In this document: positions 53,331-62,412 of the stretch, in pieces
Layout: every line of letters begins with the position of its first letter
Position numbering within the stretch: position 1 is the first letter of the stretch
Assembly: GCF_900100765.1 (NCBI RefSeq)
Contig: NZ_FNFO01000008.1
Span: forward strand, 1 to 64,000
Source of the DNA: Catalinimonas alkaloidigena
Lineage (GTDB): Bacteria; Bacteroidota; Bacteroidia; Cytophagales; Flexibacteraceae
Direction of reading: 5' to 3'
Length of the DNA: 64,000 nucleotides
The notes under the pieces: model-generated
Databases searched by the model: none
What the model saw: only the letters and a program-made list of their open reading frames with translations
What the model was told of the DNA's origin: nothing
Position numbers and translations under genes: made by a program

Positions 53331-53357
53331 AAAATCCCGCGCCAAAGCCCGGGATTT
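53331..53357 (-). terminator. Terminator of the 53383 lipoprotein gene
   Basis: AAATCCCG and CGGGATTT form an 8-bp stem with a 10-base loop. On the - strand it lies 26 bases past the stop and is followed by a T-run. Confidence 0.7.
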
Positions 53358-53382
53358 GTGTGTAGATAGGATGATGGCGTGA

Positions 53383-53886
53383 TTACTCGAACGGCAACAG
53401 CTTTCCTTTGTACGTGCCTGTTACTTGTTTGCTGTTGTCCAGGGTCAGGTCAAACGTGATTTCGTACGTCGAACCGGTTCCGGCTATTTCTACGGTCCCT
53501 CCCACAATGCCGTACTCGTCGCCTGTTTCGTCCACTGTGTTGTAATGGATGGAGACAGAACCGTCTACCATCGAAAATGCTTTGCGCTCTTCTGCGAAAG
53601 TATAGGTACCCGCCACCAATCCCTCGGCTGAGGAAGTATTCAAATCCAGATACACGCCATCCAGGGTGCTCGACGTAGAGTCACTACTTTCTGCCATCAG
53701 AAATATGTCCATATCGTACGAGCCATCACCGTTGGCTCCATACGATTCGTAATAGCCTACGTTTAGTTCATACGTTTTTCCATCGTACTTGAAATTGGAG
53801 GCCGGTGCCGGATCTTTTCTGTCGCCACAAGCGACTGCAAACAACACAGACAGGGCGATCCAGCAAGAGGTACGAATTGACTTCAT
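53383..53886 (-). CDS. Lipoprotein, unknown function
   Basis: A 167-residue lipoprotein. The lipobox FAVAC gives Cys20, followed by GDRKDPAPAS. The mature part alternates beta strands (YDGKTYELNVGYYE, TYTFAEERKAF, GTGSTYEITFDLTL), like small Bacteroidota lipocalin- or DUF-type outer membrane proteins, but I cannot name the family. The ATG at 53886 is chosen; upstream codons lack a signal. It is a single-gene unit. Confidence 0.65.
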   Translation of the reverse strand: MKSIRTSCWIALSVLFAVACGDRKDPAPASNFKYDGKTYELNVGYYESYGANGDGSYDMDIFLMAESSDSTSSTLDGVYLDLNTSSAEGLVAGTYTFAEERKAFSMVDGSVSIHYNTVDETGDEYGIVGGTVEIAGTGSTYEITFDLTLDNSKQVTGTYKGKLLPFE

Positions 53887-54162
53887 GATACAATGATTTG
53901 GTGAAAAGACAAGTTGATACCGCAACAAGGATAAGAATAAAGGCAAACATCCCCCAATAGTCCAAAATCTGCACAGGCAAGTTTCTGCGCGTCCCCGCCG
54001 TATTTTTCTGATTGGCTCCGGGTTTCTTTCAAATCTCAGTCCGTTTGCTTGAACACAACCCTCAGTTTATCAGAGTCTTATCTTGTTCAGCTAGGGTTTT
54101 CTCAAGATTCTTACGTCGGTAAGGGTCTGAGTACCAACCCTGTCCTTTGGCATCAAGGCACA

Positions 54163-54196
54163 TAAAAAAAGCCTCGTGCAAAAACACACGAGGCTT
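54163..54196 (-). terminator. Terminator of the 54219 gene
   Basis: AAGCCTCGTG with CACGAGGCTT gives a 10-bp stem. On the - strand a T-run (54163-54170) follows. Confidence 0.8.
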
Positions 54197-54218
54197 CAAT
54201 GCCGAAAGGCTATGTAGC

Positions 54219-54707
54219 TTAATCGTTGTCATACATAAGTGACTGTTGCGTAGCCGGTGTTTGAGGTTTTTCAGGTTGGCGCTTCGCTTTCCGCTTCGAC
54301 TTCACGATCACCTGCTCCCCTGCCGGAAGTTCGTAATCGAGTGCCAACTGCGCGTTCGGATCTTGTTCATGGTGAAAAACAACGACTTCGCGCGTTTCCT
54401 CTTTGTTTTTAATCTTGAACGTGTACTCGCCCGAGGGCAACTGGCTCAGGTTGTAGCGCCGCACAAACGTCCGCTGGCTGTGGATGCGGTCGGTGTAGAG
54501 GTGCCCTCCCTCTTCGTTGTACACACTTACTTTCACTTTAGCTTTATCGCCATCGCTAATCGGATAGTAAAGCCGGTACACCGAAGCGTCGTCTACGCTC
54601 AGGGCAATTACAATATCGTCCTGGTGTTGCGCGGGCAGTGCGTCCTGGGCACGAACTCCCGCTACGGTCAGGAGCCCCGTTACTAGCAAAGTTGTTAATG
54701 TTTTCAT
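54219..54707 (-). CDS. Secreted protein, unknown function
   Basis: A 162-residue exported protein with a signal peptide (residues 1-20, ending GVRAQD). The mature part is a small beta-rich domain with LSQLPSGEYTFKI, similar in pattern to a type IX-like or fibronectin-like fold, and then a basic tail (VKSKRKAKRQPEKP). I name no family. The start is the ATG at 54707, since the longer frame lacks support. A perfect -7 box (TATTTTTG on the - strand, 54750-54743) lies upstream. Confidence 0.65.
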   Translation of the reverse strand: MKTLTTLLVTGLLTVAGVRAQDALPAQHQDDIVIALSVDDASVYRLYYPISDGDKAKVKVSVYNEEGGHLYTDRIHSQRTFVRRYNLSQLPSGEYTFKIKNKEETREVVVFHHEQDPNAQLALDYELPAGEQVIVKSKRKAKRQPEKPQTPATQQSLMYDND

Positions 54708-54742
54708 CGAAAGAAGAAGGTTAGCACAGAAAAATGACCACA

Positions 54743-54750
54743 CAAAAATA
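54743..54750 (-). promoter_or_regulatory. -7 element for the 54219 gene
   Basis: TATTTTTG on the - strand is an exact TAnnTTTG. The nearest TTG upstream is only 14 bases away (54767-54765), so the -33 is weak. Confidence 0.5.
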
Positions 54751-54780
54751 CAATTATATATAGACAAAATCTGATTAATA

Positions 54781-54820
54781 TATTACACCGCATAAGAATA
54801 GTCTTATTTACATTGTAATA
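54781..54820. repeat. Nested inverted repeat upstream of the 54219 gene
   Basis: TATTACA (54781) and TGTAATA (54814) are outer 7-bp arms; ATAAGA (54792) and TCTTAT (54802) are inner 6-bp arms around ATAG. It lies about 30-70 bases upstream of a good -7 box and may be an operator. Confidence 0.45.
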
Positions 54821-55173
54821 CAGGAAGATCCGGGAAATCACCGTTTTAGGTCAGCACGTTGGTCCGAAGGGCAGTGTGTTTTTTGAAGAAGGAGGACAGG
54901 AGGAATAAACTTTTTCGTCGAAACGACTTCCTTTATCACCTACGCCAAAAGGAGGGGCAGTTCACACCCGGTGGCGGGGCGTATGCGTAGCGAAATTTCC
55001 CGTGTATTCTTACCGTTCACGATTCTAAATAATCTCCCGATAAGTATATTTGGCTGACGGTTCAATTCTCTTTTCGCCACGTTGATCGAATCGGCCAACC
55101 CTGGCGTATCCCAATTGGGCTCAGTGCGTTAGAGAAGAAAGATTCGACAGTTTCCTTAGCCGATGTAGCCCCT
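54821..55173. other. Spacer before the 55174 gene, with a -7 element
   Basis: About 350 bases with no supported gene. TATATTTG at 55045-55052 is an exact -7 match. The ATG at 55174 lies about 120 bases downstream, giving a long leader if that is the start. Confidence 0.5.
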
Positions 55174-55812
55174 ATGTTTCGGATTTTTGCCTTTGTTGGT
55201 GTGGCCCTAGGAACGTTCCAGGCACTTGCACAAGACCAGATCACGACCATTGACGGAAAGACGTATAATGTGGTGTTAGAATGGTTTGACGAAAATACCT
55301 TCTCGATCAAGACGTTTAGCAGCCGCCAGCCCCGCCAAATTCCCACCGATCTGATCGCATCGTTCCACAGCGATAACGTGGAGGTCCTAACCAAAGGCTT
55401 TGAGCGTGCTCCTTACTTGCGCGACGTGCACGTCAAGAAAGAAAAAGACAAGGCTTTTTCGGGCGATATCGCCATCCTGACCAATGGCGACTACTTTGTG
55501 GGGCGTACCAAGGAATACTGCGAACTGATAACGTTCACCCAATTCGACTCGGTCGAAGTAAGCAAAGACAGCATGGCCGTGGTGTCGCGTTTCCGCATTG
55601 CGATGGATACAGGACTTGGGGTCGATACGACCAAATCCATCATTGACCGTGCGGGCCGTGAGCGTCACTTCCGGAGTGTGGTAGAGGCCCTCAATTTTAT
55701 GAATACCATGGGATGGGAATTCATGGACCTGTACCCGGAAGACTCCACCCGCATGCACTACCTCCTGAAACGCGAGCTTAGCAAAGACCCGCCCGCCCGA
55801 CTCCCCCGCTGA
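55174..55812 (+). CDS. Secreted protein, unknown function
   Basis: A 212-residue exported protein with a short signal peptide (to QALAQ, residues 1-19). The mature part begins DQITTIDGKTYNVVLEWFDENTFSIKTF, a small beta domain that often opens envelope proteins in this phylum. Later it has helical, charged parts (FQFDSVEVSKDSM-like and DRAGRERHFRSVVEALNF). I recognise no family. It is followed by the TetR gene after 123 bases. Confidence 0.65.
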   Translation: MFRIFAFVGVALGTFQALAQDQITTIDGKTYNVVLEWFDENTFSIKTFSSRQPRQIPTDLIASFHSDNVEVLTKGFERAPYLRDVHVKKEKDKAFSGDIAILTNGDYFVGRTKEYCELITFTQFDSVEVSKDSMAVVSRFRIAMDTGLGVDTTKSIIDRAGRERHFRSVVEALNFMNTMGWEFMDLYPEDSTRMHYLLKRELSKDPPARLPR

Positions 55813-55884
55813 GTGACTCAGTCCATTTATTCGACGTTTCTTCTCCCGAACAGGCCCTTTCAGGCAGAATTTTATACCACTCGC

Positions 55885-55914
55885 TTGCTTACTAAACACC
55901 GTTTATTAACTTTG
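55885..55914 (+). promoter_or_regulatory. tetR promoter with embedded operator
   Basis: TTG (55885-55887), 19 bases, and TAACTTTG (55907-55914) match the consensus exactly. Between them TAAACACCGTTTA (55893-55905) is a perfect palindrome with 5-bp arms, a likely TetR operator. Confidence 0.75.
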
Positions 55915-55935
55915 TATCGTTAACATAACCACTAC

Positions 55936-56550
55936 ATGGGTATTGTCGAGCGGAAAGAGCGGGAGAAATTAGAAATGCGGGAACGCATTCTGGAAACGGC
56001 TACCCACATTTTCATCGAAGAGGGCTACGAAAAGGCGTCGATTCGGAAAATCGCGGATCGCATTGAATACAGTCCTGCCACCATTTACCTGTATTTTAAG
56101 GACAAAAACGAGTTGTTCTATGCTATTCAGGAACAGGCATTTACCTTCTTCCTGGAGCACCTCAACCAGTCCGATTCCATAGAAAATCCGTTCGACCGGC
56201 TGTTTCGGATGGGCGAGTTGTACGTGGAGTTTGCACGCAAGCACCCGGAGTATTATGACCTGATGTTCATCATGCGTGCCCCGATGAAGCATCTGAAAGA
56301 AGACAACCAGGATGAATGGGACCAAGGTTTTGCCTGCTTAGACTGCCTCCGCCATGTAGTCAATGCGTGCATGGCGCAGGGACTACTTAAACCTATGCCT
56401 ACCGAGGTAGCAACGCTCTCCATCTGGTCATTTATGCACGGCTTGGTATCGCTGGCCATCCGGGAGCGGTGCTCTATGTATCCGGAAGAGGTATTTCCGA
56501 CTTTGATGCAGGAGTCCATCAAACAATTTTTGAACAACATGCGGGCCTGA
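55936..56550 (+). CDS. TetR/AcrR-family transcriptional regulator
   Basis: A 204-residue regulator. The N-terminal helix-turn-helix is at about residues 18-64 (ERILETATHIFIEEGYEKASIRKIADRIEYSPATIYLYFKDKNELF). The C-terminal ligand domain is all-helical and lacks recognisable residues. It lies just ahead of an RND efflux operon and shares an operator-like palindrome with that operon, so it probably represses both itself and the pump. The inducing compound is unknown. Confidence 0.88.
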   Translation: MGIVERKEREKLEMRERILETATHIFIEEGYEKASIRKIADRIEYSPATIYLYFKDKNELFYAIQEQAFTFFLEHLNQSDSIENPFDRLFRMGELYVEFARKHPEYYDLMFIMRAPMKHLKEDNQDEWDQGFACLDCLRHVVNACMAQGLLKPMPTEVATLSIWSFMHGLVSLAIRERCSMYPEEVFPTLMQESIKQFLNNMRA

Positions 56551-56572
56551 GCAAAAAATTTTGTCCTCTTAC

Positions 56573-56585
56573 TAAACAGTGTTCA
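56573..56585 (+). promoter_or_regulatory. Candidate TetR operator upstream of efflux operon
   Basis: TAAACAGTGTTCA resembles the palindrome in the tetR promoter, and both are preceded by CTTAC. It lies between a TTG (56561-56563) and a weak -7 region (56583-56590). A second palindrome, CACGTTAA-N6-TTAACGTG, follows at 56605-56626. Confidence 0.55.
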
Positions 56586-56735
56586 CTTTATAAAAAACGG
56601 TTACCACGTTAACAGCCATTAACGTGCTTCAGATCCCGTGTCGGTCATCGTTCTTTAGCTCTGCAACGGCAGCCTTCGGTTGCTTACTCCCCCACGCCTC
56701 TACATCACGATTTATTCCTTCTAAATGCAAAACTC

Positions 56736-58082
56736 ATGCAGTACATCCGCCTCCTTTCCTTCCTATTCCTGTGGTTCGCGGCGACTTCCGGACACGCCCA
56801 ATCCGTTCTGGAAGCTTACCTCGCCGAAGGTTTACAAAACAACCGTGCGCTGCAACGCCAGGAGTTCGACTACCAAAACACACTCGCTGCTTTACGCGAA
56901 GCGCGCGGGCTGTTCTTCCCCACCCTCTCGTTCAATGCGTCGTATACGGTGGCACAGGGCGGCCGCACCATTGCCCTGCCCGTAGGCGATTTGCTGAATC
57001 CGGTCTACGGCACCTTGAATCAATTGACGGATTCCCAACGCTTTCCGCAGATTCAGAACCAGGAGGTGCAGTTCCTCCCGAACGACTTCCACGAAACCAA
57101 ACTACGGGTCGTGCAGCCCATTCTGAACAGCGACATCTGGTACAACTACCAGGCAAAAGAAGCGATGGCCGTAAGCCAACAGGCGCAGAAACAGGCCTAC
57201 GAACGGCAACTGCGGAAAGAGATCAAAACGGCCTATTTTCGTTACCTGCAAAGCGAACAGGTGCTGCGCATTTATGACGACACGGAAGTGTTACTGCAGG
57301 AGCTGCTGCGGGTAAACGAGCGGTTGGTGGCCAACCAACAAGCGACCCGCGAAGTGGTGTACGATGCGGAATACGAGCTAACCAACCTGCACAGCGAACA
57401 GGCTTCCGCCACTCAACAACAACAGACCGCCCAGGCGTATTTCAATTTTCTGCTGAACCGTCCCCTCACCGATGCGATTCGGGAAGACACGTCGATTACC
57501 GCCGAGACAACCTTTATCGCCCTGGAGTCGCAGAAGCAACAAGCCTTGCAACAACGGGAGGAAATTCACCAGCTTCAGGCGGCGCAACAGGCCAATGAAG
57601 CTCTGGTCAAAATGAGTAAAAACCTGGTCCTGCCGAAAGTGAACGCCGTGCTGGATGCGGGCTACCAGGGTTTTGGGTATACGTTCGACCACACGCAGGA
57701 CTTCTGGCTCGCCAATTTTTCGCTGCAATGGGATTTGTTCAAAGGGCGTCAGAACGCCGCTAAACTGCAACAAGCCCGCATCGATCAGCAGAAGTTACAG
57801 AACCAGGCAGAAGAACTACAGCAGCAGCTTCAGTTGCAGGTTACGCAGGCCTACTACCAGCTCGAAGCTGCGCAACGGAAGCTTCAGGCCACCGCTTCGG
57901 GCCAGCGCAGCGCCGAAGAAAATTTCCGGATGGTGCGGCGCAAGTACGTCGAGCAGCAGGTGCCGACGGTGCAACTGACCGACGCCCGCACCAAGCTCAC
58001 GCAGGCCCGCATCTCCCACGCCATTGCCCGCTACGACGTCCTGATTCGCCAGGCAGAACTCGACTACGCCGCCGGAAATTAA
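56736..58082 (+). CDS. TolC-family outer membrane efflux protein
   Basis: A 448-residue outer membrane channel protein with signal peptide (to SGHAQ). The helical repeats (ALQRQEFDYQNTLAALREARG and later TQAYYQLEAAQRKLQATASGQRSAEENFRMVRRKY) follow the TolC pattern of two halves. It should form the exit duct of the adaptor and RND permease encoded downstream. Confidence 0.92.
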   Translation: MQYIRLLSFLFLWFAATSGHAQSVLEAYLAEGLQNNRALQRQEFDYQNTLAALREARGLFFPTLSFNASYTVAQGGRTIALPVGDLLNPVYGTLNQLTDSQRFPQIQNQEVQFLPNDFHETKLRVVQPILNSDIWYNYQAKEAMAVSQQAQKQAYERQLRKEIKTAYFRYLQSEQVLRIYDDTEVLLQELLRVNERLVANQQATREVVYDAEYELTNLHSEQASATQQQQTAQAYFNFLLNRPLTDAIREDTSITAETTFIALESQKQQALQQREEIHQLQAAQQANEALVKMSKNLVLPKVNAVLDAGYQGFGYTFDHTQDFWLANFSLQWDLFKGRQNAAKLQQARIDQQKLQNQAEELQQQLQLQVTQAYYQLEAAQRKLQATASGQRSAEENFRMVRRKYVEQQVPTVQLTDARTKLTQARISHAIARYDVLIRQAELDYAAGN

Positions 58083-58144
58083 CCGCTCTCCTGTCCCACC
58101 CGATTGATTGCTTTCAACATCATTCCACTGAAACTCATTTGTTT

Positions 58145-59194
58145 ATGAAACCTGTTTCTCTACTTCTCGCCCTGGGAATCGTTATGGGTGTGGCCGCTTG
58201 CCAGTCGGCCGCGCAGGATTCCCCCAAACAAGCATCCGAAACTGCAGTGCCTGTACGAATCGCCCCGGTGCGCCAGGTGGCCCTGCAGGAGCCCATCCAC
58301 TGCAGCGGTGTGCTGACAGCCGGAACCGAACTCACACTTTCCTTCAAAACCGGAGGTCTGATCGAACGGATCTACGTCGAGGAAGGCGCTCACGTCCGTC
58401 GCGGTCAACTGCTGGCCAAACTGAATCTGGCGGAAATCGACGCTCAGGTGATGCAGGCCCAACAGGCGCTGGAAAAAGCGCAGCGGGATCGGCAACGGGC
58501 CGAAAACCTGTACCAAGACTCGGTCGCGACGCTGGAACAAGTCCAAAACGCCCGCACCGCCGAAGCTGTCGCCGAAGCCAACCAGCGCATTGCCCTGTTC
58601 AACCAGCAGCACTCGACCATCTACGCCCCGCAAAGCGGCCGCATCCTGAAGAAATTTGTGGAAGCCAACGAGATGATCGGACCCGCCCAGGCGGTGTTCA
58701 AGATCGCCTCGGAAGAAACCGCCTGGGTCGTCAACGTCGGCCTGGCCGACCGCGAAGTGGTGCAAGTACACGCCGGCGATTCTGCCTTCCTCCAGTTTGA
58801 TGCTTACCCGGCCGATACGTTTACGGCCGTGGTGACACAGATCGCTGAAGCCCCCACCCCCGCCAGCGGCACCTACGAGGTGGAACTCCAGCTACCGCCC
58901 GCGGCGCGTTTGCTGAAATCCGGGTTTGTGGCCCGGGGTCGCATTCTGTCCCGCCCCACCGCGCCGCAAACCGTCGTGCCGGTCGAAGCCCTCGTGGAAG
59001 CCGATGCCGATCAGGGCTTTGTCTACCAACTTCCCGACGGTGAACAGCGCGTTCAGCGCACACCTGTCACCATCACGGCTCTGTACGAAGAGGCCGATGC
59101 CGTCGCGGTGCAAGGCCTGCCAACCTCTGCTCAGGTAGTGGTCGAAGGCGCGCCCTACCTCACCGATCAAGCTCCTGTTCACGTAGTTCGCTAA
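58145..59194 (+). CDS. RND efflux periplasmic adaptor (membrane fusion protein)
   Basis: A 349-residue lipoprotein adaptor. The lipobox GVAACQ gives Cys19. The lipoyl/barrel-sandwich part (LSFKTGGLIERIYVEEGAHVRRGQLLAKL) and the helical hairpin around residues 95-150 are clear. It links the TolC-type duct to the RND permease. The ATG at 58145 fits the signal better than a TTG six bases earlier. It is 63 bases after the TolC gene. Confidence 0.92.
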   Translation: MKPVSLLLALGIVMGVAACQSAAQDSPKQASETAVPVRIAPVRQVALQEPIHCSGVLTAGTELTLSFKTGGLIERIYVEEGAHVRRGQLLAKLNLAEIDAQVMQAQQALEKAQRDRQRAENLYQDSVATLEQVQNARTAEAVAEANQRIALFNQQHSTIYAPQSGRILKKFVEANEMIGPAQAVFKIASEETAWVVNVGLADREVVQVHAGDSAFLQFDAYPADTFTAVVTQIAEAPTPASGTYEVELQLPPAARLLKSGFVARGRILSRPTAPQTVVPVEALVEADADQGFVYQLPDGEQRVQRTPVTITALYEEADAVAVQGLPTSAQVVVEGAPYLTDQAPVHVVR

Positions 59195-59206
59195 CCGACC
59201 TCCGCC

Positions 59207-62200
59207 ATGAAAATTTCTGAATTTTCCGTACGTAATTACCAGTTCACGATCATCATTTTCGTGATGCTGATGGCGCTGGGCATCAGTTCCTTACTGACCA
59301 TGCCGCGCGGCGAAGACCCGACGTTCAAGTCGCCGACTTTCCCCATCATCGTCCTGTATCCGGGCACGGCTCCCAACGACATGGAAGAGTTGGTGGTCGA
59401 TCCGATCGAAGAGGCGATTACCGAACTCGACAACGTCAAAACGATCGAGTCGACCATCGATGACGGCCTGGCCGTGATCCGTGTGGAATTTGTCTACTCG
59501 GAAGATCCTGACGAGAAATACGACGAGGTGCTGCGGGAGATGAACAACCTGCGCGGCACCGGCACACTGCCCGCTGATCTGCTGAGCCTGGAAGTGCTGG
59601 AATTCACGCCCGACGACGTTAATATTTTGCAGGCCGCCCTGGTGTCGGAAACGGCGTCGTACTGGCAGTTGCAGCAGCAGGCCGAAGACTTGCAGGACCA
59701 GTTGGAAAAAGTGCGCTCGCTGAACAACGTGGAAACGTGGGCCTACCCCGACCGGCAGATTCGCATTGCGCTCGACCTGGAGAAGATGGCGCAGCAACGA
59801 CTTCCGCTAAATCAGGTCTTGGGCGCGGTGCAAGCCAGCAACGTAAACATTCCGGGCGGTAGCGTCGACATGGGCACGAAGAAGTACAACATCAAAACCA
59901 CGCAAGCCTACGAATCGCTCGACGAAATTCGCCGGACGGTCGTGGCTTCGTCCGGGCAGCAGGTACTTTACCTGAAAGACATCGCCACGGTCGACTTCGA
60001 CTACGAAGACGAAACGTACCGCGGGCGCCTGAACGGCCAGCGGGCGGTGTTTGTGACGGCCAGTCAGAAGCCGGGCTACAACATTTTCGACACGCGCGAC
60101 CAATACGAAACCGTCTTGGGTTCGTTCAAGGCCCAACTGCCGCCGAACATCCAGTTCGAAAAAAGCTTCGACCAGGCCGATAGCGTGGGGCGTCGCCTGA
60201 GCGGCTTCTCCCGCGACTTTATGATTGCCATCGGGTTGGTTCTGCTGACGCTACTGCCGCTGGGGTTGCGTGCCTCGTTCGTGGTGATGATCGCCATTCC
60301 GCTGTGCCTCGCCATCGGGCTGTCGCTGCTGGACTTTATGGGCTATAGCATCAACCAGTTGAGCATCGTTGGGTTGGTGGTCGCGCTGGGGCTGCTGGTG
60401 GACGACTCCATCGTGGTGGTGGAAAACATCGCCCGTTTCCTGCGCGAAGGCTATAGTCGGTCACAGGCCGCCATCAAAGGCACGCAGCAGATCGGGCTGG
60501 CCGTCGTGGGCTGTACGGCGGTGCTGATTCTGGCGTTCCTGCCGCTCGCGTTTCTGCCGGAAGGCGCAGGTGATTTCATCCGGTCGCTTCCCGTCGCGGT
60601 GATCGCTACTGTGGTGGCCTCCCTGTTCGTGGCGCTCACCATCGTGCCGTTCCTCGCCAGCCGTTTTCTGAAAGAAGGGGAAGGCCCGGAAGGCAACCGA
60701 GTGCTCCGCGGGTTGCACCGGGTTATCGACCGGACTTACGGACCGATTTTGCACCGCGCACTGGCGCGTCCTTTCATGACCCTCAGCATTGCACTTGCCT
60801 TGTTTGTAGGGAGCCTCGCGCTGATCCCTCTGGTCGGTACTAGCGTGTTCCCGACCTCGGACAAGCCTATGTTTCTGATTACGGCAGAACTGCCGCTGGG
60901 CAGCAACCTGGACGCGACTGATAGTGTGGCCCGTTTCATCGAGCGCGGCCTGCAAGACGAACCGCTCATTCGCAATTATGCGACCAATGTGGGCAAGGGC
61001 AATCCGCGTATTTACTACAACGTAGTGCAACGAAACGAAGCGACGAACTACAGCGAGGTGTTCGTTCAATTGGACGCCGGTTTACATGTCCCCGAAATCA
61101 AAGCGGTGGTGGATCGGCTGCGCGAAAGATACACGAACTACCCCGGTGCCAAGATTGAAGTAAAGCAGTTTGAGCAAGGTCCGCCCGTCGAAGCCCCCGT
61201 GGCCATCCGCGTTTTCGGCGACAACCTAGACAGCCTCCGCGCGCTGTCGTTCCGGGTCGAAAGACTGCTCAAAGAGACGCCAGGAACGATTTATACGAAC
61301 AATCCGCTGACCACACTGAGCACCGACGTACAGGTGCGGGTCAACAAGGAAAAGGCCGGGTTGCTGGGCATTCCGGTAGCGGACATCAACCGAACGGTGC
61401 GGCTGGGCATTGCGGGCATTCCCGTCGGCACGGTGCAGGAAACCGAAGGCGACGAGTTCACGATGGTGGCGACGCTGCCGCGTACGGGACGTCCACGGTT
61501 GGACGCCCTTGAACACCTCTACGTCAGCGCGCCGACAGGGGCACTCGTACCGCTGAAGCAACTGGCGACCTGGGAACTGACCACCTCGCCGACCATGATC
61601 AAACATTACGATCAGGAACGGTTTGTGACCCTAACCAGCCACGTGCAGAGCGGCTACCTGACCAGCGACGTCACGGCGGATGTCATCAGTAAACTGGACC
61701 AAATGCCCTTCCCGGAGGGCTACCGGTATCAGGCCGCGGGTGAAGTAGAAACGAGCCAGGATTCGTTCGGGGGGCTGGGGCCGATTGTCATCATCACGAT
61801 TTTCAGCATCATCGCCATTCTGGTGCTGGAATTCAAGACGTTCAAAAGCACGCTTATCGTCCTCTCCGTCATTCCGTTGGGCGTGATCGGGGCCATCCTG
61901 GCATTGCTGTTCACGGGTTACACGTTCTCGTTCACGGCGGTGATCGGACTGATTGCCTTAGTGGGGATCGAGATCAAAAACTCGATTCTGCTGGTGGATT
62001 TTACGAACCAATTGCGGGTGGAAGGGATGGAACTGAACCGCGCCATCGAACAGGCCGGTGAGGTACGCTTTGTACCAATTTTGCTGACCACCCTAACCGC
62101 CATCGGCGGCCTGATTCCGCTGGCATTGGAAGCTTCCCCGCTCTATTCGCCGCTGGCGTGGGTCATCATCGGTGGTTTGTTGAGTTCGCTGCTGTTGACG

Positions 62201-62275
62201 CGGGTGGTCACGCCGGTACTGTACAAACTGCTGCCTCCGCAGGTGGCAGTACAGGAAGCCTCCACGGTATCATAA
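59207..62275 (+). CDS. RND-family efflux permease
   Basis: A 1022-residue 12-helix transporter of the AcrB/MexB type. It starts MKISEFSVRNYQFTIIIFVMLMALG and has two large periplasmic loops. The central helix reads GLVVALGLLVDDSIVVVENIARFL, matching the conserved RND proton-relay segment with two Asp. Substrates could be drugs, bile-like compounds or lipids. It is 12 bases from the adaptor gene and ends at a terminator. No separate fourth component is encoded next to it. Confidence 0.93.
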   Translation: MKISEFSVRNYQFTIIIFVMLMALGISSLLTMPRGEDPTFKSPTFPIIVLYPGTAPNDMEELVVDPIEEAITELDNVKTIESTIDDGLAVIRVEFVYSEDPDEKYDEVLREMNNLRGTGTLPADLLSLEVLEFTPDDVNILQAALVSETASYWQLQQQAEDLQDQLEKVRSLNNVETWAYPDRQIRIALDLEKMAQQRLPLNQVLGAVQASNVNIPGGSVDMGTKKYNIKTTQAYESLDEIRRTVVASSGQQVLYLKDIATVDFDYEDETYRGRLNGQRAVFVTASQKPGYNIFDTRDQYETVLGSFKAQLPPNIQFEKSFDQADSVGRRLSGFSRDFMIAIGLVLLTLLPLGLRASFVVMIAIPLCLAIGLSLLDFMGYSINQLSIVGLVVALGLLVDDSIVVVENIARFLREGYSRSQAAIKGTQQIGLAVVGCTAVLILAFLPLAFLPEGAGDFIRSLPVAVIATVVASLFVALTIVPFLASRFLKEGEGPEGNRVLRGLHRVIDRTYGPILHRALARPFMTLSIALALFVGSLALIPLVGTSVFPTSDKPMFLITAELPLGSNLDATDSVARFIERGLQDEPLIRNYATNVGKGNPRIYYNVVQRNEATNYSEVFVQLDAGLHVPEIKAVVDRLRERYTNYPGAKIEVKQFEQGPPVEAPVAIRVFGDNLDSLRALSFRVERLLKETPGTIYTNNPLTTLSTDVQVRVNKEKAGLLGIPVADINRTVRLGIAGIPVGTVQETEGDEFTMVATLPRTGRPRLDALEHLYVSAPTGALVPLKQLATWELTTSPTMIKHYDQERFVTLTSHVQSGYLTSDVTADVISKLDQMPFPEGYRYQAAGEVETSQDSFGGLGPIVIITIFSIIAILVLEFKTFKSTLIVLSVIPLGVIGAILALLFTGYTFSFTAVIGLIALVGIEIKNSILLVDFTNQLRVEGMELNRAIEQAGEVRFVPILLTTLTAIGGLIPLALEASPLYSPLAWVIIGGLLSSLLLTRVVTPVLYKLLPPQVAVQEASTVS

Positions 62276-62297
62276 ATTTTATTCAGTTTTCCATGTC

Positions 62298-62327
62298 AGG
62301 CCGCTTTCTTCGGGAGGCGGCCTTTTT
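62298..62327 (+). terminator. Terminator after RND permease
   Basis: AGGCCGC and GCGGCCT form a 7-bp GC stem with a 12-base loop, followed by TTTT. It ends the efflux operon. Confidence 0.85.
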
Positions 62328-62372
62328 CATTCGTAGCGACGCGTTCAGAAGAAAGTGAATAGATGTTTATGC

Positions 62373-62412
62373 GTATCCGTAGCGACGGGTTTAAACCCGT
62401 CGCTACGGATAC
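62373..62412. repeat. Perfect 40-bp palindromic element
   Basis: Each 20-base arm is GTATCCGTAGCGACGGGTTT or its complement, with no loop. A partial copy, CGTAGCGACGCGTT, begins near 62333. REP-like or MITE-like intergenic palindromes with a CGTAGCGACGGGTTTAAACC core occur in several bacterial genomes, but no transposase is nearby. Confidence 0.7.

Noticed and set aside
55062-55394. A - strand open frame before and over the 55174 gene
   Set aside because: It is antisense to a signal-peptide-containing gene and shows no family features.
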